Source: Verrucomicrobiales bacterium (lineage in GTDB: Bacteria; Verrucomicrobiota; Verrucomicrobiia; Limisphaerales; CAIMTB01). From it: a stretch of 32,830 nt of DNA. Positions 14,975-23,588 of the stretch are shown here, piece after piece. The stretch is from NCBI GenBank assembly GCA_016795425.1, contig JAEUHG010000101.1, positions 1-32,830 of the forward strand, written 5' to 3'. The notes beneath the pieces were generated by a model, which ran no database searches, was not told the origin of the DNA, and worked only from the letters and a program-made list of their open reading frames with translations. A program made the translations under genes and the position numbers. Within the stretch, counting starts at the first letter, position 1. Every line of letters begins with the position of its first letter.

Positions 14975-17293
14975 TTAACGCAGGACATCGACGGCCGGCC
15001 GCCGCGAACGAGGCGTGATTTCCAGGCGTTTCAAGACTCCGTCCTGCAAGTCTCCCTCGACCACCGTCGCTGCCGGCGCGTGCAGGCGGAATGCGACGTT
15101 CCAGTGGGTTGGCCACGACGGGAACAGCAGCACTCGCTCCGCCACGGGTTGGAGCAGCATGGATTGCAGGGCCATCATGAGGTTGCCTCCATGATCCTGG
15201 TCGGGGATCCAATCGAAATTTGGCCCCCAGAACGCGGGAAATCGACTCTCCGGATGTTTCCGTGAGGCACGATCCAAGAGCATTCGCCGCGCGTCGTCCG
15301 TGAGTCCAATCAGTGCGGCCTGGGTGTCATCTTGCTGCCAGCCGACGTTGCCTTTGAATTGGCGGCGTCGAAAGGTCTCGACGCCGACCTCGAGTTCCGG
15401 TCGACCGACCCCAAAAACTCGAAACGGAAACACGGCGTACAACTCGGCGTTCTCCATGTTCTGCTGCGTGCGAAAGGCTTCGGCTGGCAGAATGTAGGTC
15501 TGGCCCGCCGCGGTTCGCCGCGGAACAGGCGGCAGCATGGCACGCAGTTGGCGCCATGGGTCGATTCGTTCCTGGCCCAGAATCGTGGGCGGCCAGCGCA
15601 GGAGTTCGTCGAGAACGGTGTGCAGACCGGCCACCTCCGGAGTCGGGTTTTCGGTCTCCCACCACGTTTCCAAAGCCTGCGACGGCACAAACAGGATCTT
15701 GCCGTCCGGCTGCCGGGGATAGTGCTTGGCGTAGAATGCCAGGACGGCGTCGGCGTGAGGAAGCAGGGTTTCGCGGAGCCACGCTGGATCCGGAGACTGC
15801 GCGTGTCGTGCCAGCATCATGGCCAGCAGTTCCAAACCGCCCGACCAATGGAACCGGATATACTGGTTCAGCGCGCGATTGGGCGGTTCATTCGTGCGTA
15901 CCCAGCCCCAGCCGTACTCTCCATTATGCCAGGAACCCCAGAAATGCATGGTCTCGGGAAAATACGCGCCGGCATGGTCGAAATGGGACTGAGTGCGGGC
16001 CAGTGCCAGCGGCAGGGCTTCGCGGTACATGCGAAACAAGGGTTCCATCAGGTCCAAGTCGCCGCTGGCCAGCATGGGCCAGTAGATCAGCCGCGTGTTT
16101 TGGAACCAGTAACAACCGCCCCAGCGCCGGTAGTCCGGATCAAACTTGTCGGGCATCGGCACGGTGAAGAGCGATCCGTTGAATTTGATCGGCATCGCCC
16201 CACGCCCGGCGCAGGCATTGAGATACCGCTGGAGCACGTAGCCCTGGTTGAGTCGGCGTACCGCCTCGGCTTCGCCGTCCAGCGGTTTCGAGGTTGTGAT
16301 CCAAATCCAACTTCGTCCCCAGAACTCCATCCACCACCGCTGATGCGCGGCTTGCAGCCGAGATCGACGTATCCCTTCAGTGGCTTTGCCGACAACGTCC
16401 AGAAGTTGTGCAACCCATGCGGATTCCGTTGCGGTCTGGGAGGTCAAGCCGACGACGTCCAGCGAGAATCGTCGGGACGGCTGGTCTCGCATCAACGTGT
16501 CCGGTCCCTGCCGCACCCAGCCCTCGCCCCCCATCCACCCGCCGAATGTCCGGAACAGGAGGGGATCCTTCCCCTGCGCGATCCATGTCTCCATGCCCTG
16601 GTGGCGCAGCGTTGAGGTCCAGACCGACCGGGTGTTGCGATGGTACCAGACCAACGCGTTGGGTGTCGTCGCGAGCACCTGGTCGGGATACGAGATCACG
16701 GGTTCGGTGGCTCCGAAGCTTTCGCTTCCGGTTGCTTCCTCGGGTTCGAGCACCTGTTCCCGGATTCTCCAGAGGTCGAGGCGAGCCCGTGCCTGGATGG
16801 GTTGCCGGCCTTCGACATCCACTCGGATCGCCGGGTGATGCGCGTCCACCCATACCCGCAGCGTCACCTGCCGTTCGCCCGCACCGGCGGTCACGGCCAT
16901 CTCGCCCTGTCGCAATCGCAATTCCTGGGCAAACGGCTGGCCATCGAGGAAGGGATTCGGCTCAAGGTTCAGCCGAATCCGGCCCCATTTGACCAATCGC
17001 CCGTGAGCGTCCCAGGCGTCGGCTTTGGAGAGCAGGAGAACGAGATCGCCAGCCGGTTCGACCCACGCATTCGCCGCCACATCCCCGTTTCCAAGAGGCA
17101 TGCTTCCCCAGGTGTTCGAACTGGGGGTCGACCAGAGGACGTTGCACTCCGCCAGCGGATCCGCCTTGGTAGCCGCCACGGCCGACGCGGCGGCCATCCA
17201 TGGAATGAGGCACCAGCACCATCGTTGGGGCGGGTGCGATGCCAAGGAGGCGGCGCGTGCGAGAATGGACCGGAGGCCGAATGGACGCATCAT
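14975..17293 (-). CDS. DUF5703 domain protein, predicted secreted glycoside hydrolase
   Basis: A 772-residue protein with an N-terminal hydrophobic stretch ending in a likely signal peptidase site (about residues 22-41, AAASAVA). The DUF5703 N-terminal domain is recognised by VLWSTPSSNTWGSMPLGNGD at about 53-72 and by LLLSKADAWDAHGRLVKWGR soon after. The rest looks like an alpha/alpha-barrel domain as found in GH95- or GH65-like enzymes (WGGCYWFQNTR, HFHWSGG-like segments). Activity is unproven; hydrolysis of plant or algal glycans is plausible. Its ATG overlaps the TGA of the GH50-like gene as ATGATG at 17293-17288, a strong sign of translational coupling. Genes of this type are frequent in Verrucomicrobia and Bacteroidetes polysaccharide loci. 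Confidence 0.8.
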   Translation of the reverse strand: MMRPFGLRSILARAASLASHPPQRWCWCLIPWMAAASAVAATKADPLAECNVLWSTPSSNTWGSMPLGNGDVAANAWVEPAGDLVLLLSKADAWDAHGRLVKWGRIRLNLEPNPFLDGQPFAQELRLRQGEMAVTAGAGERQVTLRVWVDAHHPAIRVDVEGRQPIQARARLDLWRIREQVLEPEEATGSESFGATEPVISYPDQVLATTPNALVWYHRNTRSVWTSTLRHQGMETWIAQGKDPLLFRTFGGWMGGEGWVRQGPDTLMRDQPSRRFSLDVVGLTSQTATESAWVAQLLDVVGKATEGIRRSRLQAAHQRWWMEFWGRSWIWITTSKPLDGEAEAVRRLNQGYVLQRYLNACAGRGAMPIKFNGSLFTVPMPDKFDPDYRRWGGCYWFQNTRLIYWPMLASGDLDLMEPLFRMYREALPLALARTQSHFDHAGAYFPETMHFWGSWHNGEYGWGWVRTNEPPNRALNQYIRFHWSGGLELLAMMLARHAQSPDPAWLRETLLPHADAVLAFYAKHYPRQPDGKILFVPSQALETWWETENPTPEVAGLHTVLDELLRWPPTILGQERIDPWRQLRAMLPPVPRRTAAGQTYILPAEAFRTQQNMENAELYAVFPFRVFGVGRPELEVGVETFRRRQFKGNVGWQQDDTQAALIGLTDDARRMLLDRASRKHPESRFPAFWGPNFDWIPDQDHGGNLMMALQSMLLQPVAERVLLFPSWPTHWNVAFRLHAPAATVVEGDLQDGVLKRLEITPRSRRPAVDVLR

Positions 17294-19413
17294 GGCTTTC
17301 CTTTGAACCGGAGTTCGTACATGCGCGACCCTACCGATCGCACCGCATTGATGGTTTCAGGGTAAGGTGAATCACAGACATCGACGAAACCGATCTGGTA
17401 ATTCTCCTCGTCGTAGACACGGCCTGTTACCGGTTCGTCCTGCCACTGGAACCAATGGGTCCCCACAAATTGCCGATGCAGCAGCGCCCCCTCCACGTAG
17501 GCGCGATACGCTTCGGCGCGGGCTTCCTGGCTTGGCACGGGCACCAACCCAGTGTGAAACATGCCACGGTCCAGGGCCCCGAAATGGAACTCGCCGATGA
17601 TCAAAGGAACGTCCGCACCGCCGTTGAAGACGAAATCATCCACACCGCGACGGTAGATGTTGTAACTGACCACGTCACAAAACTTGGCCGCCGCCGCTGC
17701 CGCCCTCGCGTTCACCCAGGCGAACCGGCATCCCAAGTACAGTTGTCCGGGCGCCACGGCGCGAATGGCGTCGCGCACCGTCCGGAAATAGGTCTCCGCA
17801 GTCCGCGAATAGAAGGCCTCCAGATCGTCGCGCGCCCTTTCCCGGTCCGGCGAGGTGCGACCCACCCGGACCGCCTCCCAGTCCTGGTAATCGGTTCCCC
17901 ATTTCGCGTTGAGCATGGTCACGTCCCGGTACTTGCCTCGCAGATCGTCGAGGAACGCCTTCTTGGCAGCTTGCTCCGGCGGCGATCGCAGGGCCGCTTC
18001 GGAGAGCGACGTTTCGTCGCCCCAGGACATCTCGTTGTCGGAAAAATAGCCCAGGCACCAGGGATCTCCGGCGCTGCCGCCGCGCTTGGCACCCATGGCC
18101 CGCTCCACCCCTTGTGCGAACTCGGAAGCAAAGACGTCCGGGAACTTTCCCCAATAACCCTCGCTGCCTTCTATCGTAGGAACGCCATCGGACTGGACGG
18201 TGTCCGTGTATGCGGTTTGGCGTCGACGGGTCACTTGTCCGTTCGACCAATTGCCGATGGTGTTCAGGCCCCACGCGCGTAGGCGTCGATGAACCACCTC
18301 GGGGTACACCGCCGTCCAATTCGTTCCGTATTTTCTCGCGAGATTGGCGCCGGCAAAGGAGAAGCTCCGCGGCCGCTGTCCGGCATAATGTCCCTTCAGG
18401 GAAAAGTGATCGGTCGCAAGAAACCGGGCAAACTCCGGTTGTTTCCCCGGAAAATCGAGGAACCACGCCTCGCGTTCCTCCACGGGAGTGTAGTCAAGCA
18501 TCATGACGCAATCCACGCCGTGGGACCAAAAGAGGTAACCCTCGGGATCCACCAGCCACCAACGGTTCTGATGCTGGGTGACACGAAAGAAGCCAGTTCC
18601 TTTCAACCGGGGTCCTCCCAGCCACCCACCGTAGCGTGACCAGTGGGTTGGCCCTGGATTCGCTGCCAGGGATCGCGCCTCGTCGGCACGACGAACGGCC
18701 AATTCTTCGACGGCTGGGACCTTGCCGGGCCAGTCCCGATGCCGGTATTGGCCCAAAGTGTCGATGAATGGAAAGTACGGCTCAGCGTCGCTTCCCCAGG
18801 CGGTCGGCTTCTGATACCGACCTTCGGCACTCACCCGTTCCACTTCAAACACTGCCGACTCCGTTGGGCGCGCGAGGAACAGCAGGAGCTGGCTCACTCG
18901 TGCGGGATCCAGGGACCCCTCCTTGCCCGGCCCTGCGGGATATCCGCGCATGCCGAATAGTCGTCCGCCCAGTGTTTCCGCCCGCCAACGTTCCAACGGC
19001 ACCCGAAGGGAGCCCGACGTTCCGGGGGCCAATGTTAAATCGGCCGTCACGCAGAGCCGCTCGCCGTCGGCACCCGGGTTGTCCACTCGGCAGAACACCT
19101 TGATCTCTCGCGTCCCCGAGTTGCGGAGCCGAACGGCCACCCAGGCGTTGGAGCTCAGGTCCCAGCGACCAGTCGGCGCAACCATCGCCACCCCCGGCCA
19201 GGCCTCGCGGGTTCCAGTCGTGACCCTCAACCGTCGCGTCCCCGGTTCCCCTTCCATCTCGGCACGAGCGTCCGGGGTAGGCGTTGCCCGAGGACCATCC
19301 GGCGATTGGGGATCGAACAAGACCAGGTCGTTGGCCGTTCCTTGAAACACCACGATCGAAAACGCCGTCCAGATGGCGAGCACCAACCCTGGCCGAATGA
19401 ATGGTCGATTCAT
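17290..19413 (-). CDS. GH50-like (beta-agarase family) glycosidase, secreted
   Basis: A 707-residue protein. The ATG at 19413 is preceded by AAGGA (19427-19423) at nine bases and opens a signal-type segment at residues 5-25 (RPGLVLAIWTAF); a longer frame from 19524 lacks such support. The N-terminal part to about 190 resembles a carbohydrate-binding beta-sandwich, and the catalytic barrel follows from about 275 (WWLVDPEGYLFWSHGVD). GH50 landmarks are YFSDNEMSWG with the probable acid/base Glu461 and LIIGEFHFGALDRGMFH with the probable nucleophile Glu608, then HWFQWQDEPVTGR and ENYQIGFVDV. Known GH50 enzymes cleave agarose to neoagarobiose; other beta-galactosidic targets are possible. It is coupled to the downstream DUF5703 gene. 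Confidence 0.82.
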   Translation of the reverse strand: MNRPFIRPGLVLAIWTAFSIVVFQGTANDLVLFDPQSPDGPRATPTPDARAEMEGEPGTRRLRVTTGTREAWPGVAMVAPTGRWDLSSNAWVAVRLRNSGTREIKVFCRVDNPGADGERLCVTADLTLAPGTSGSLRVPLERWRAETLGGRLFGMRGYPAGPGKEGSLDPARVSQLLLFLARPTESAVFEVERVSAEGRYQKPTAWGSDAEPYFPFIDTLGQYRHRDWPGKVPAVEELAVRRADEARSLAANPGPTHWSRYGGWLGGPRLKGTGFFRVTQHQNRWWLVDPEGYLFWSHGVDCVMMLDYTPVEEREAWFLDFPGKQPEFARFLATDHFSLKGHYAGQRPRSFSFAGANLARKYGTNWTAVYPEVVHRRLRAWGLNTIGNWSNGQVTRRRQTAYTDTVQSDGVPTIEGSEGYWGKFPDVFASEFAQGVERAMGAKRGGSAGDPWCLGYFSDNEMSWGDETSLSEAALRSPPEQAAKKAFLDDLRGKYRDVTMLNAKWGTDYQDWEAVRVGRTSPDRERARDDLEAFYSRTAETYFRTVRDAIRAVAPGQLYLGCRFAWVNARAAAAAAKFCDVVSYNIYRRGVDDFVFNGGADVPLIIGEFHFGALDRGMFHTGLVPVPSQEARAEAYRAYVEGALLHRQFVGTHWFQWQDEPVTGRVYDEENYQIGFVDVCDSPYPETINAVRSVGSRMYELRFKGKP

Positions 19414-19670
19414 GAATGAAAATCCTTTCCAGGATGCCGCTTCCACCGGCACCCAGTCGGCGGCACAGGATCCACAGTTGGCATCGCAGCTCCGACCCTG
19501 TCGCCCGGAGTTGCCTTCCGCCAAGCCGTCCTTTGTCGGAAGAGCGCCCGAAATTGCCCCATGAAATCGAAGAACGTGGTCGTCCCCTCCCTAGGGGATC
19601 TTATCCCGCGGCAAGCCGGGTCCATCACGACCGGCTGGTGATCGACTCGTCCGCCGCGCATTGTTGGGCG
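19414..19670. other. Intergenic region between the GH50-like gene and the sensor kinase gene
   Basis: These 257 bases separate divergent genes and must hold both 5' regions. The minus-strand Shine-Dalgarno for the glycosidase is at 19423-19427. A perfect 8-bp palindrome CCCTAGGG lies at 19589-19596, flanked by further C and G bases. CATTGT at 19659-19664 is seven bases before the kinase ATG, one mismatch from the TANNNT pattern seen elsewhere. No coding sequence is supported here. Confidence 0.35.
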
Positions 19671-21005
19671 ATGACAACGGGCGGACCTCACCCCGCCGAA
19701 GTTGGACCACGACGAGGCGCCTGGTACTGGCTGCGCGGCGGCGCGATCACACTGCTGATTGCAGCGGTGTTCGGCCTGATCCAAGCCAGCCAATGGGTCC
19801 TCGCGTCGGCGAACTTCGGTCGCACATTCCCCTGGACGGTCGCCGTGGTAAACGGCCTGACCGAAACCGTTCTTTGGACGCCGTTGGTGGTGCCCATCTT
19901 CTGGTTGGCCCGGCGCTTCCCGCTCTCGGGCTCCCGGTGGCCTGTGAGCTTGTCGGTGCACCTCGTTGGCGCCGTGACCGCTGCCAGTCTTTACAGCACG
20001 TTTCATGCGGCAGTGAACGAGTGGGTGATCCCTGATTCCATGCAGATCATGCGGTTTATTCGCGGCCCGAGGCCGCCGCCCCCCGAGCCTCCCCGAGATC
20101 CCGCATTACCCTCCACGCATCCCTCGGCCGCGCCGTCGACGCCATCCCCAACGCCGTCGCCATCGTCCAGCGATTCTCGACCGCAGGAAGCCGTCGGACA
20201 TGGATCCAACCCGGGGCGCGGTCGCTCCTGGGACCGCGGCATGACGGAGCCCACGCTGCTGGAGAAGGCGCGCACGGTGCTCACCACACGTTGGTTCCTC
20301 CACCTGCTCACCTACGGGATCATCGTGGGGATTTTCGAATGGACGGGGCAGCAACGCCGCCTGCGAGCCGGCGAACGGCAGGCCCAGGAATTATCCCGGC
20401 AACTCGCTGAGGCCCGTCTCCAGGCCTTGCGCATGCAGCTCAATCCCCACTTTCTCTTCAATACCCTCAATGCCATCGCCACATTGGTCTATCGGTCTCC
20501 CCATGTGGCGGATGAGATGATCTCGTCGCTCAGTGACTTCCTCCGCCTCACCTTGACCGCGCCCAACACCCCTCAGGTGCCCTTGAAGAAGGAGATGGAA
20601 TTCGCACGCCATTACCTCGACATCGAGAAGGTCCGCTTCGGCGATCGGCTTTCCATTGTCGAAACCATCGAGCCCGAAAGCCTGACCGTGTCCGTGCCTA
20701 CGCTGATCCTTCAGCCGTTGCTCGAGAACGCCATCCGCCACGGAATCGAACCGAAAGAGCAACGCGGCGAAATCCGACTCTCCAGCCGGCGCGAGGGGAA
20801 CACTTTGGTGCTGAGCGTCACTGACACCGGCCAGGGGCTGGCCTCCTCCGGCCAGGCTTCGAGTGGTGGTATCGGTCTCGCCAACACCCGGTCACGCCTC
20901 TCCGAACTTCACGGCGCTGCCGCGAGTCTGAATCTTATCGACCGACCCGGCGCCGGCCTCGAAGTCGAAGTTCGCCTGCCCTGGAAATCCCTCGCTACCG
21001 CCTGA
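19671..21005 (+). CDS. LytS/YehU-type sensor histidine kinase
   Basis: A 444-residue membrane histidine kinase. Hydrophobic segments lie at about 23-45, 59-80, 90-112 and 208-224. Between the third and fourth is a Pro/Ser-rich stretch (about 132-190) with runs such as RGPRPPPPEPP and SPTPSPSSSDS. The kinase core is the His_kinase family PF06580: phospho-acceptor His260 in QLNPHFLFNTLN, then the ATPase boxes LILQPLLENAIRHG, VTDTGQGL and GGIGLANTRSRL. The ATG at 19671 was chosen because the first membrane segment follows; longer in-frame extensions lack homology. A LytTR response regulator follows 152 bases later, the standard partner. The stimulus is unknown. The adjacent divergent glycosidase gene could be a target, but that is only a guess. 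Confidence 0.88.
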   Translation: MTTGGPHPAEVGPRRGAWYWLRGGAITLLIAAVFGLIQASQWVLASANFGRTFPWTVAVVNGLTETVLWTPLVVPIFWLARRFPLSGSRWPVSLSVHLVGAVTAASLYSTFHAAVNEWVIPDSMQIMRFIRGPRPPPPEPPRDPALPSTHPSAAPSTPSPTPSPSSSDSRPQEAVGHGSNPGRGRSWDRGMTEPTLLEKARTVLTTRWFLHLLTYGIIVGIFEWTGQQRRLRAGERQAQELSRQLAEARLQALRMQLNPHFLFNTLNAIATLVYRSPHVADEMISSLSDFLRLTLTAPNTPQVPLKKEMEFARHYLDIEKVRFGDRLSIVETIEPESLTVSVPTLILQPLLENAIRHGIEPKEQRGEIRLSSRREGNTLVLSVTDTGQGLASSGQASSGGIGLANTRSRLSELHGAAASLNLIDRPGAGLEVEVRLPWKSLATA

Positions 21006-21157
21006 AGCGGAGGACGAATTCCCGCGGACAACACCACCCTCCCCGACAATCACTGGGCCGCCTCGAAGGAGTCCCGACGGCGTTGCGGTTCGACGATCCG
21101 CAACTCCATTCGTTCCCCGTCTTTTCAATCCGATCGACAACTGGTTCCATCCCTTCC

Positions 21158-21919
21158 ATGCCCCTTCGCGTGCTCATCGTCGACGACGAACCCTTGGCCC
21201 GGGAACGCGTTCGAACCTTCCTCGGCGGAATCGCCGACGTGGAAATCATTGGCGAGTGCTCCAGCGGCACCGAAGCCCTGACCGCGATCGTCGAACAGAA
21301 ACCGGACGCCGTGTTTCTCGACATCCAAATGCCGGGATTGACCGGATTCGAGGTCCTGCGGGCCCTGCCACCGGACGTCAGCCCGGCCATCATTTTCACC
21401 ACGGCCCACGACGAATTCGCCTTGGAAGCCTTCGATGTCAATGCGGCGGACTATCTGTTGAAGCCATTCAAGCTGAGCCGATTCGAGCAGGCGGTGGAAC
21501 GGGCGAAGCGGGCATGTGAGACGCGTACCACCGAGCCGGCCAACCGCCGTTTGACGCAGTGGCTCGACCAGAAGATGCCGATGGCGCCGGGACAACGGCG
21601 CATCATGGTTCGCACCAATGACAGGGTCGTCTTCGTGCGCCTCGACGACATCGATTGGATCGAAGCTGCGGGCAACTACGCGATCCTCCACGTCGGCAAG
21701 ACCAACCACATTCTCAGGGAAACGATGACGCACCTCGAAGGCCAGCTGCCGACGGATCTCTTTTTCCGTGCCAGTCGATCGGCTTTCATCCATCTGTCGC
21801 GCATTCGCGAACTGCAACCGCTGCCTGGCGGTCAGCACGTGGTCATTCTGCAGGACGGCCAGAAGATCACCATGACCCGTCCCCTGCGCGATATCCAGGA
21901 ACGCCTGGCACTGCTCTGA
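21158..21919 (+). CDS. LytTR family response regulator
   Basis: A 253-residue protein. The receiver domain (about 1-120) has the acidic pair in VDDEP (9-11), the phospho-acceptor Asp55 in FLDIQMPG, Thr in IIFTTAHDEFA and Lys in YLLKPFK. The LytTR DNA-binding domain (about 148-250) shows RIMVRTNDRVVFVRLDDIDWIEAAGNY in two parts and FFRASRSAFIHLSRI. LytTR regulators bind direct repeats upstream of target genes and act as transcription activators. The ATG at 21158 starts right at the receiver fold; an upstream in-frame start at 21083 would add unrelated residues. It is the cognate partner of the preceding kinase. Confidence 0.93.
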   Translation: MPLRVLIVDDEPLARERVRTFLGGIADVEIIGECSSGTEALTAIVEQKPDAVFLDIQMPGLTGFEVLRALPPDVSPAIIFTTAHDEFALEAFDVNAADYLLKPFKLSRFEQAVERAKRACETRTTEPANRRLTQWLDQKMPMAPGQRRIMVRTNDRVVFVRLDDIDWIEAAGNYAILHVGKTNHILRETMTHLEGQLPTDLFFRASRSAFIHLSRIRELQPLPGGQHVVILQDGQKITMTRPLRDIQERLALL

Positions 21920-21938
21920 CGGGGACAGGGAAGTGTCA

Positions 21939-21977
21939 GTGGGGAAGTGCGAAGAACCACTCTTTCCCCTTCCCCAC
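21939..21977 (+). terminator. Hairpin downstream of the response regulator gene
   Basis: A perfect 9-bp inverted repeat, GTGGGGAAG (21939-21947) and CTTCCCCAC (21969-21977), with a 21-base loop, begins 19 bases after the stop codon. The loop can pair further in an alternative fold. There is no strong T tract after it, though the 3' side is pyrimidine rich. A transcript end between the regulator and the fumarase genes is the likely role. Confidence 0.4.
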
Positions 21978-22024
21978 CCACCTTTCCCTCCTGATCCGCG
22001 TCTCCCTCCCCAATCCCGCATCTA

Positions 22025-22052
22025 TTGACACCCGCCGGCTCACCCCTAGCGT
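22025..22052 (+). promoter_or_regulatory. Candidate promoter of the fumarase genes, leaderless type
   Basis: TTGACA (22025-22030), a 16-base spacer and TAGCGT (22047-22052) precede the ATG at 22059. The last T of the hexamer is at -7 relative to the ATG, so the transcript would start at the start codon. No Shine-Dalgarno sequence is present. Confidence 0.45.
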
Positions 22053-22058
22053 TTGCCC

Positions 22059-22937
22059 ATGCATTCGTTGCTCGAGTCCCTGATTGAAATCATCCGCCGT
22101 ACCTCGGCTGAAATTCCTGACGACGTTCACCAGGCTATTTTGAAGTCCCTCGAGAACGAAAAGAAGGGAACCATCGCCGCTTCCGCGCTGAACATCATCG
22201 AGCGCAACATCGAACTCGCCAAACGGAAGTCCCAGCCCATCTGTCAAGACACCGGGAGCGTCCTATTCTATGTCGACGCCCCGATCGGGCTCGACCAGGT
22301 GGCCTTCGAGGAGACCGCGCGGGAAGCGGTGAAGCAGGCGACCAAGAAGGGTTACCTGCGACAGAACTCGGTCGATTCTCTCACCGGAAAGAACGACGGG
22401 ACCAATTGCGGTCCCGGCGCACCCACGCTTCATTTTCACCAGCACCGGGGCTCCGAACTGCGGGTTCGCCTCGTCCTCAAGGGAGGCGGTTGCGAGAATG
22501 TGGGCGCCCAATATTCCCTTCCGGACGAAGGGCTCGGCGCCAACCGCGACCTTGACGGGTGCCGGCGGGTGATACTCGACGCGGTGCTTCAGGCCCAAGG
22601 AAAAGGTTGCGGCCCCGGAATTCTGGGTGTGTGCATCGGAGGTGATCGGGCCACGGGATTCGAATGGTCCAAGACGCAATTCCTGCGCCGGCTCGAAGAC
22701 GTCAATCCGGTGCCGGAACTGGCCGCCCTGGAGCAGGAAATCGTCAAGACCGCCAACGACCTCGGCATCGGACCCATGGGATTCGGAGGATCCACCACCT
22801 TGCTGGGATGCAAGATCTGCGCCGTCAACCGTGTTCCGGCCTCCTACTTCGTGAGTGTCAGCTACATGTGCTGGGCCTACCGCCGGCAGGGAGCAACCTT
22901 GGACGCCGATGGCAGAATCGCCGGCTGGCTCTATTAA
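22059..22937 (+). CDS. Class I fumarate hydratase, alpha subunit (or tartrate dehydratase alpha)
   Basis: A 292-residue subunit of the iron-sulfur class I fumarase type, which hydrates fumarate to malate in the TCA cycle. The probable 4Fe-4S ligands are Cys62 (ICQDTG), Cys184 (GKGCGPG) and Cys251 (LGCKICAVNR). Other marks are SLTGKNDGTNCGPGAP, KGGGCENVG and GVCIGGD. The beta subunit gene follows after 38 bases, as in two-subunit enzymes; E. coli fuses both parts in FumA/FumB. The L(+)-tartrate dehydratase TtdAB is built the same way and cannot be excluded on sequence alone, but the usual housekeeping role favours fumarase. The ATG at 22059 is preferred over the TTG six bases upstream because it sits at the end of a good promoter. 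Confidence 0.9.
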   Translation: MHSLLESLIEIIRRTSAEIPDDVHQAILKSLENEKKGTIAASALNIIERNIELAKRKSQPICQDTGSVLFYVDAPIGLDQVAFEETAREAVKQATKKGYLRQNSVDSLTGKNDGTNCGPGAPTLHFHQHRGSELRVRLVLKGGGCENVGAQYSLPDEGLGANRDLDGCRRVILDAVLQAQGKGCGPGILGVCIGGDRATGFEWSKTQFLRRLEDVNPVPELAALEQEIVKTANDLGIGPMGFGGSTTLLGCKICAVNRVPASYFVSVSYMCWAYRRQGATLDADGRIAGWLY

Positions 22938-22975
22938 CCCGTCCACCCACTCGCCCATTTCTTCCCTCCTTTGCC

Positions 22976-23566
22976 ATGACTCTTCTCTCTACCCCTATTA
23001 CCGAGGAAACAATCCGTTCACTGCGCGTCGGCGATGAAGTCGCCCTCACCGGCATTGTCTTCACCGGACGCGATGCCATTCACAAATACCTGCACGAAGG
23101 CGGGGCGCTCCCTCCCGGGGTCAGTCTCAAGGGCGGTGTCATCTATCACTGCGGTCCCGTGGTGATCAAAGACGCCAGCGGCGCCTGGAAAGTTGTGGCC
23201 GCCGGGCCGACCACCTCGACCCGCGAGGAACCCTACCAGTGGCAGATCATTCGCGATCACGGCGTCCGCGGCGTCATCGGCAAAGGCGGCATGGGCCCCA
23301 AGACGCAGCAAGCCTGCAAGGAATACGGCTGCGTCTACCTTCACGCGGTCGGCGGTGCCGCCCAGGTTCTCGCGGAGTGCGTTCAGAAAGTGCGCGACGT
23401 TTATTTTCTCGAGAAATTCGGATCTCCCGAGGCCATCTGGGAACTTGAGGTGGTGAAGTTCCCAGCCGTCGTCACCATTGACGCGCACGGCCGATCTCTG
23501 CACGAGGAAGTGTTCAAGGCCAGCGCGAGTGCCCTCTCGCGTCACGTGCAACCGGTGGCGCACTGA
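22976..23566 (+). CDS. Class I fumarate hydratase, beta subunit (or tartrate dehydratase beta)
   Basis: A 196-residue protein matching the C-terminal (beta) domain of class I fumarases: LRVGDEVALTGIVFTGRDAIHKYL in two parts (residues 16-39), VIYHCGPVV, AGPTTSTREEPY and GVRGVIGKGGMG. The beta domain supplies substrate-binding residues and pairs with the iron-sulfur alpha subunit. The ATG at 22976 follows a pyrimidine-rich stretch with no purine-rich ribosome binding site, so translation may be coupled to the upstream subunit 38 bases away. The two genes form one transcription unit. Its 3' end faces the convergent hemC gene with a gap of 22 bases. Confidence 0.9.
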   Translation: MTLLSTPITEETIRSLRVGDEVALTGIVFTGRDAIHKYLHEGGALPPGVSLKGGVIYHCGPVVIKDASGAWKVVAAGPTTSTREEPYQWQIIRDHGVRGVIGKGGMGPKTQQACKEYGCVYLHAVGGAAQVLAECVQKVRDVYFLEKFGSPEAIWELEVVKFPAVVTIDAHGRSLHEEVFKASASALSRHVQPVAH

Positions 23567-23588
23567 CGCACCCAGCCCGCACGTTTCG

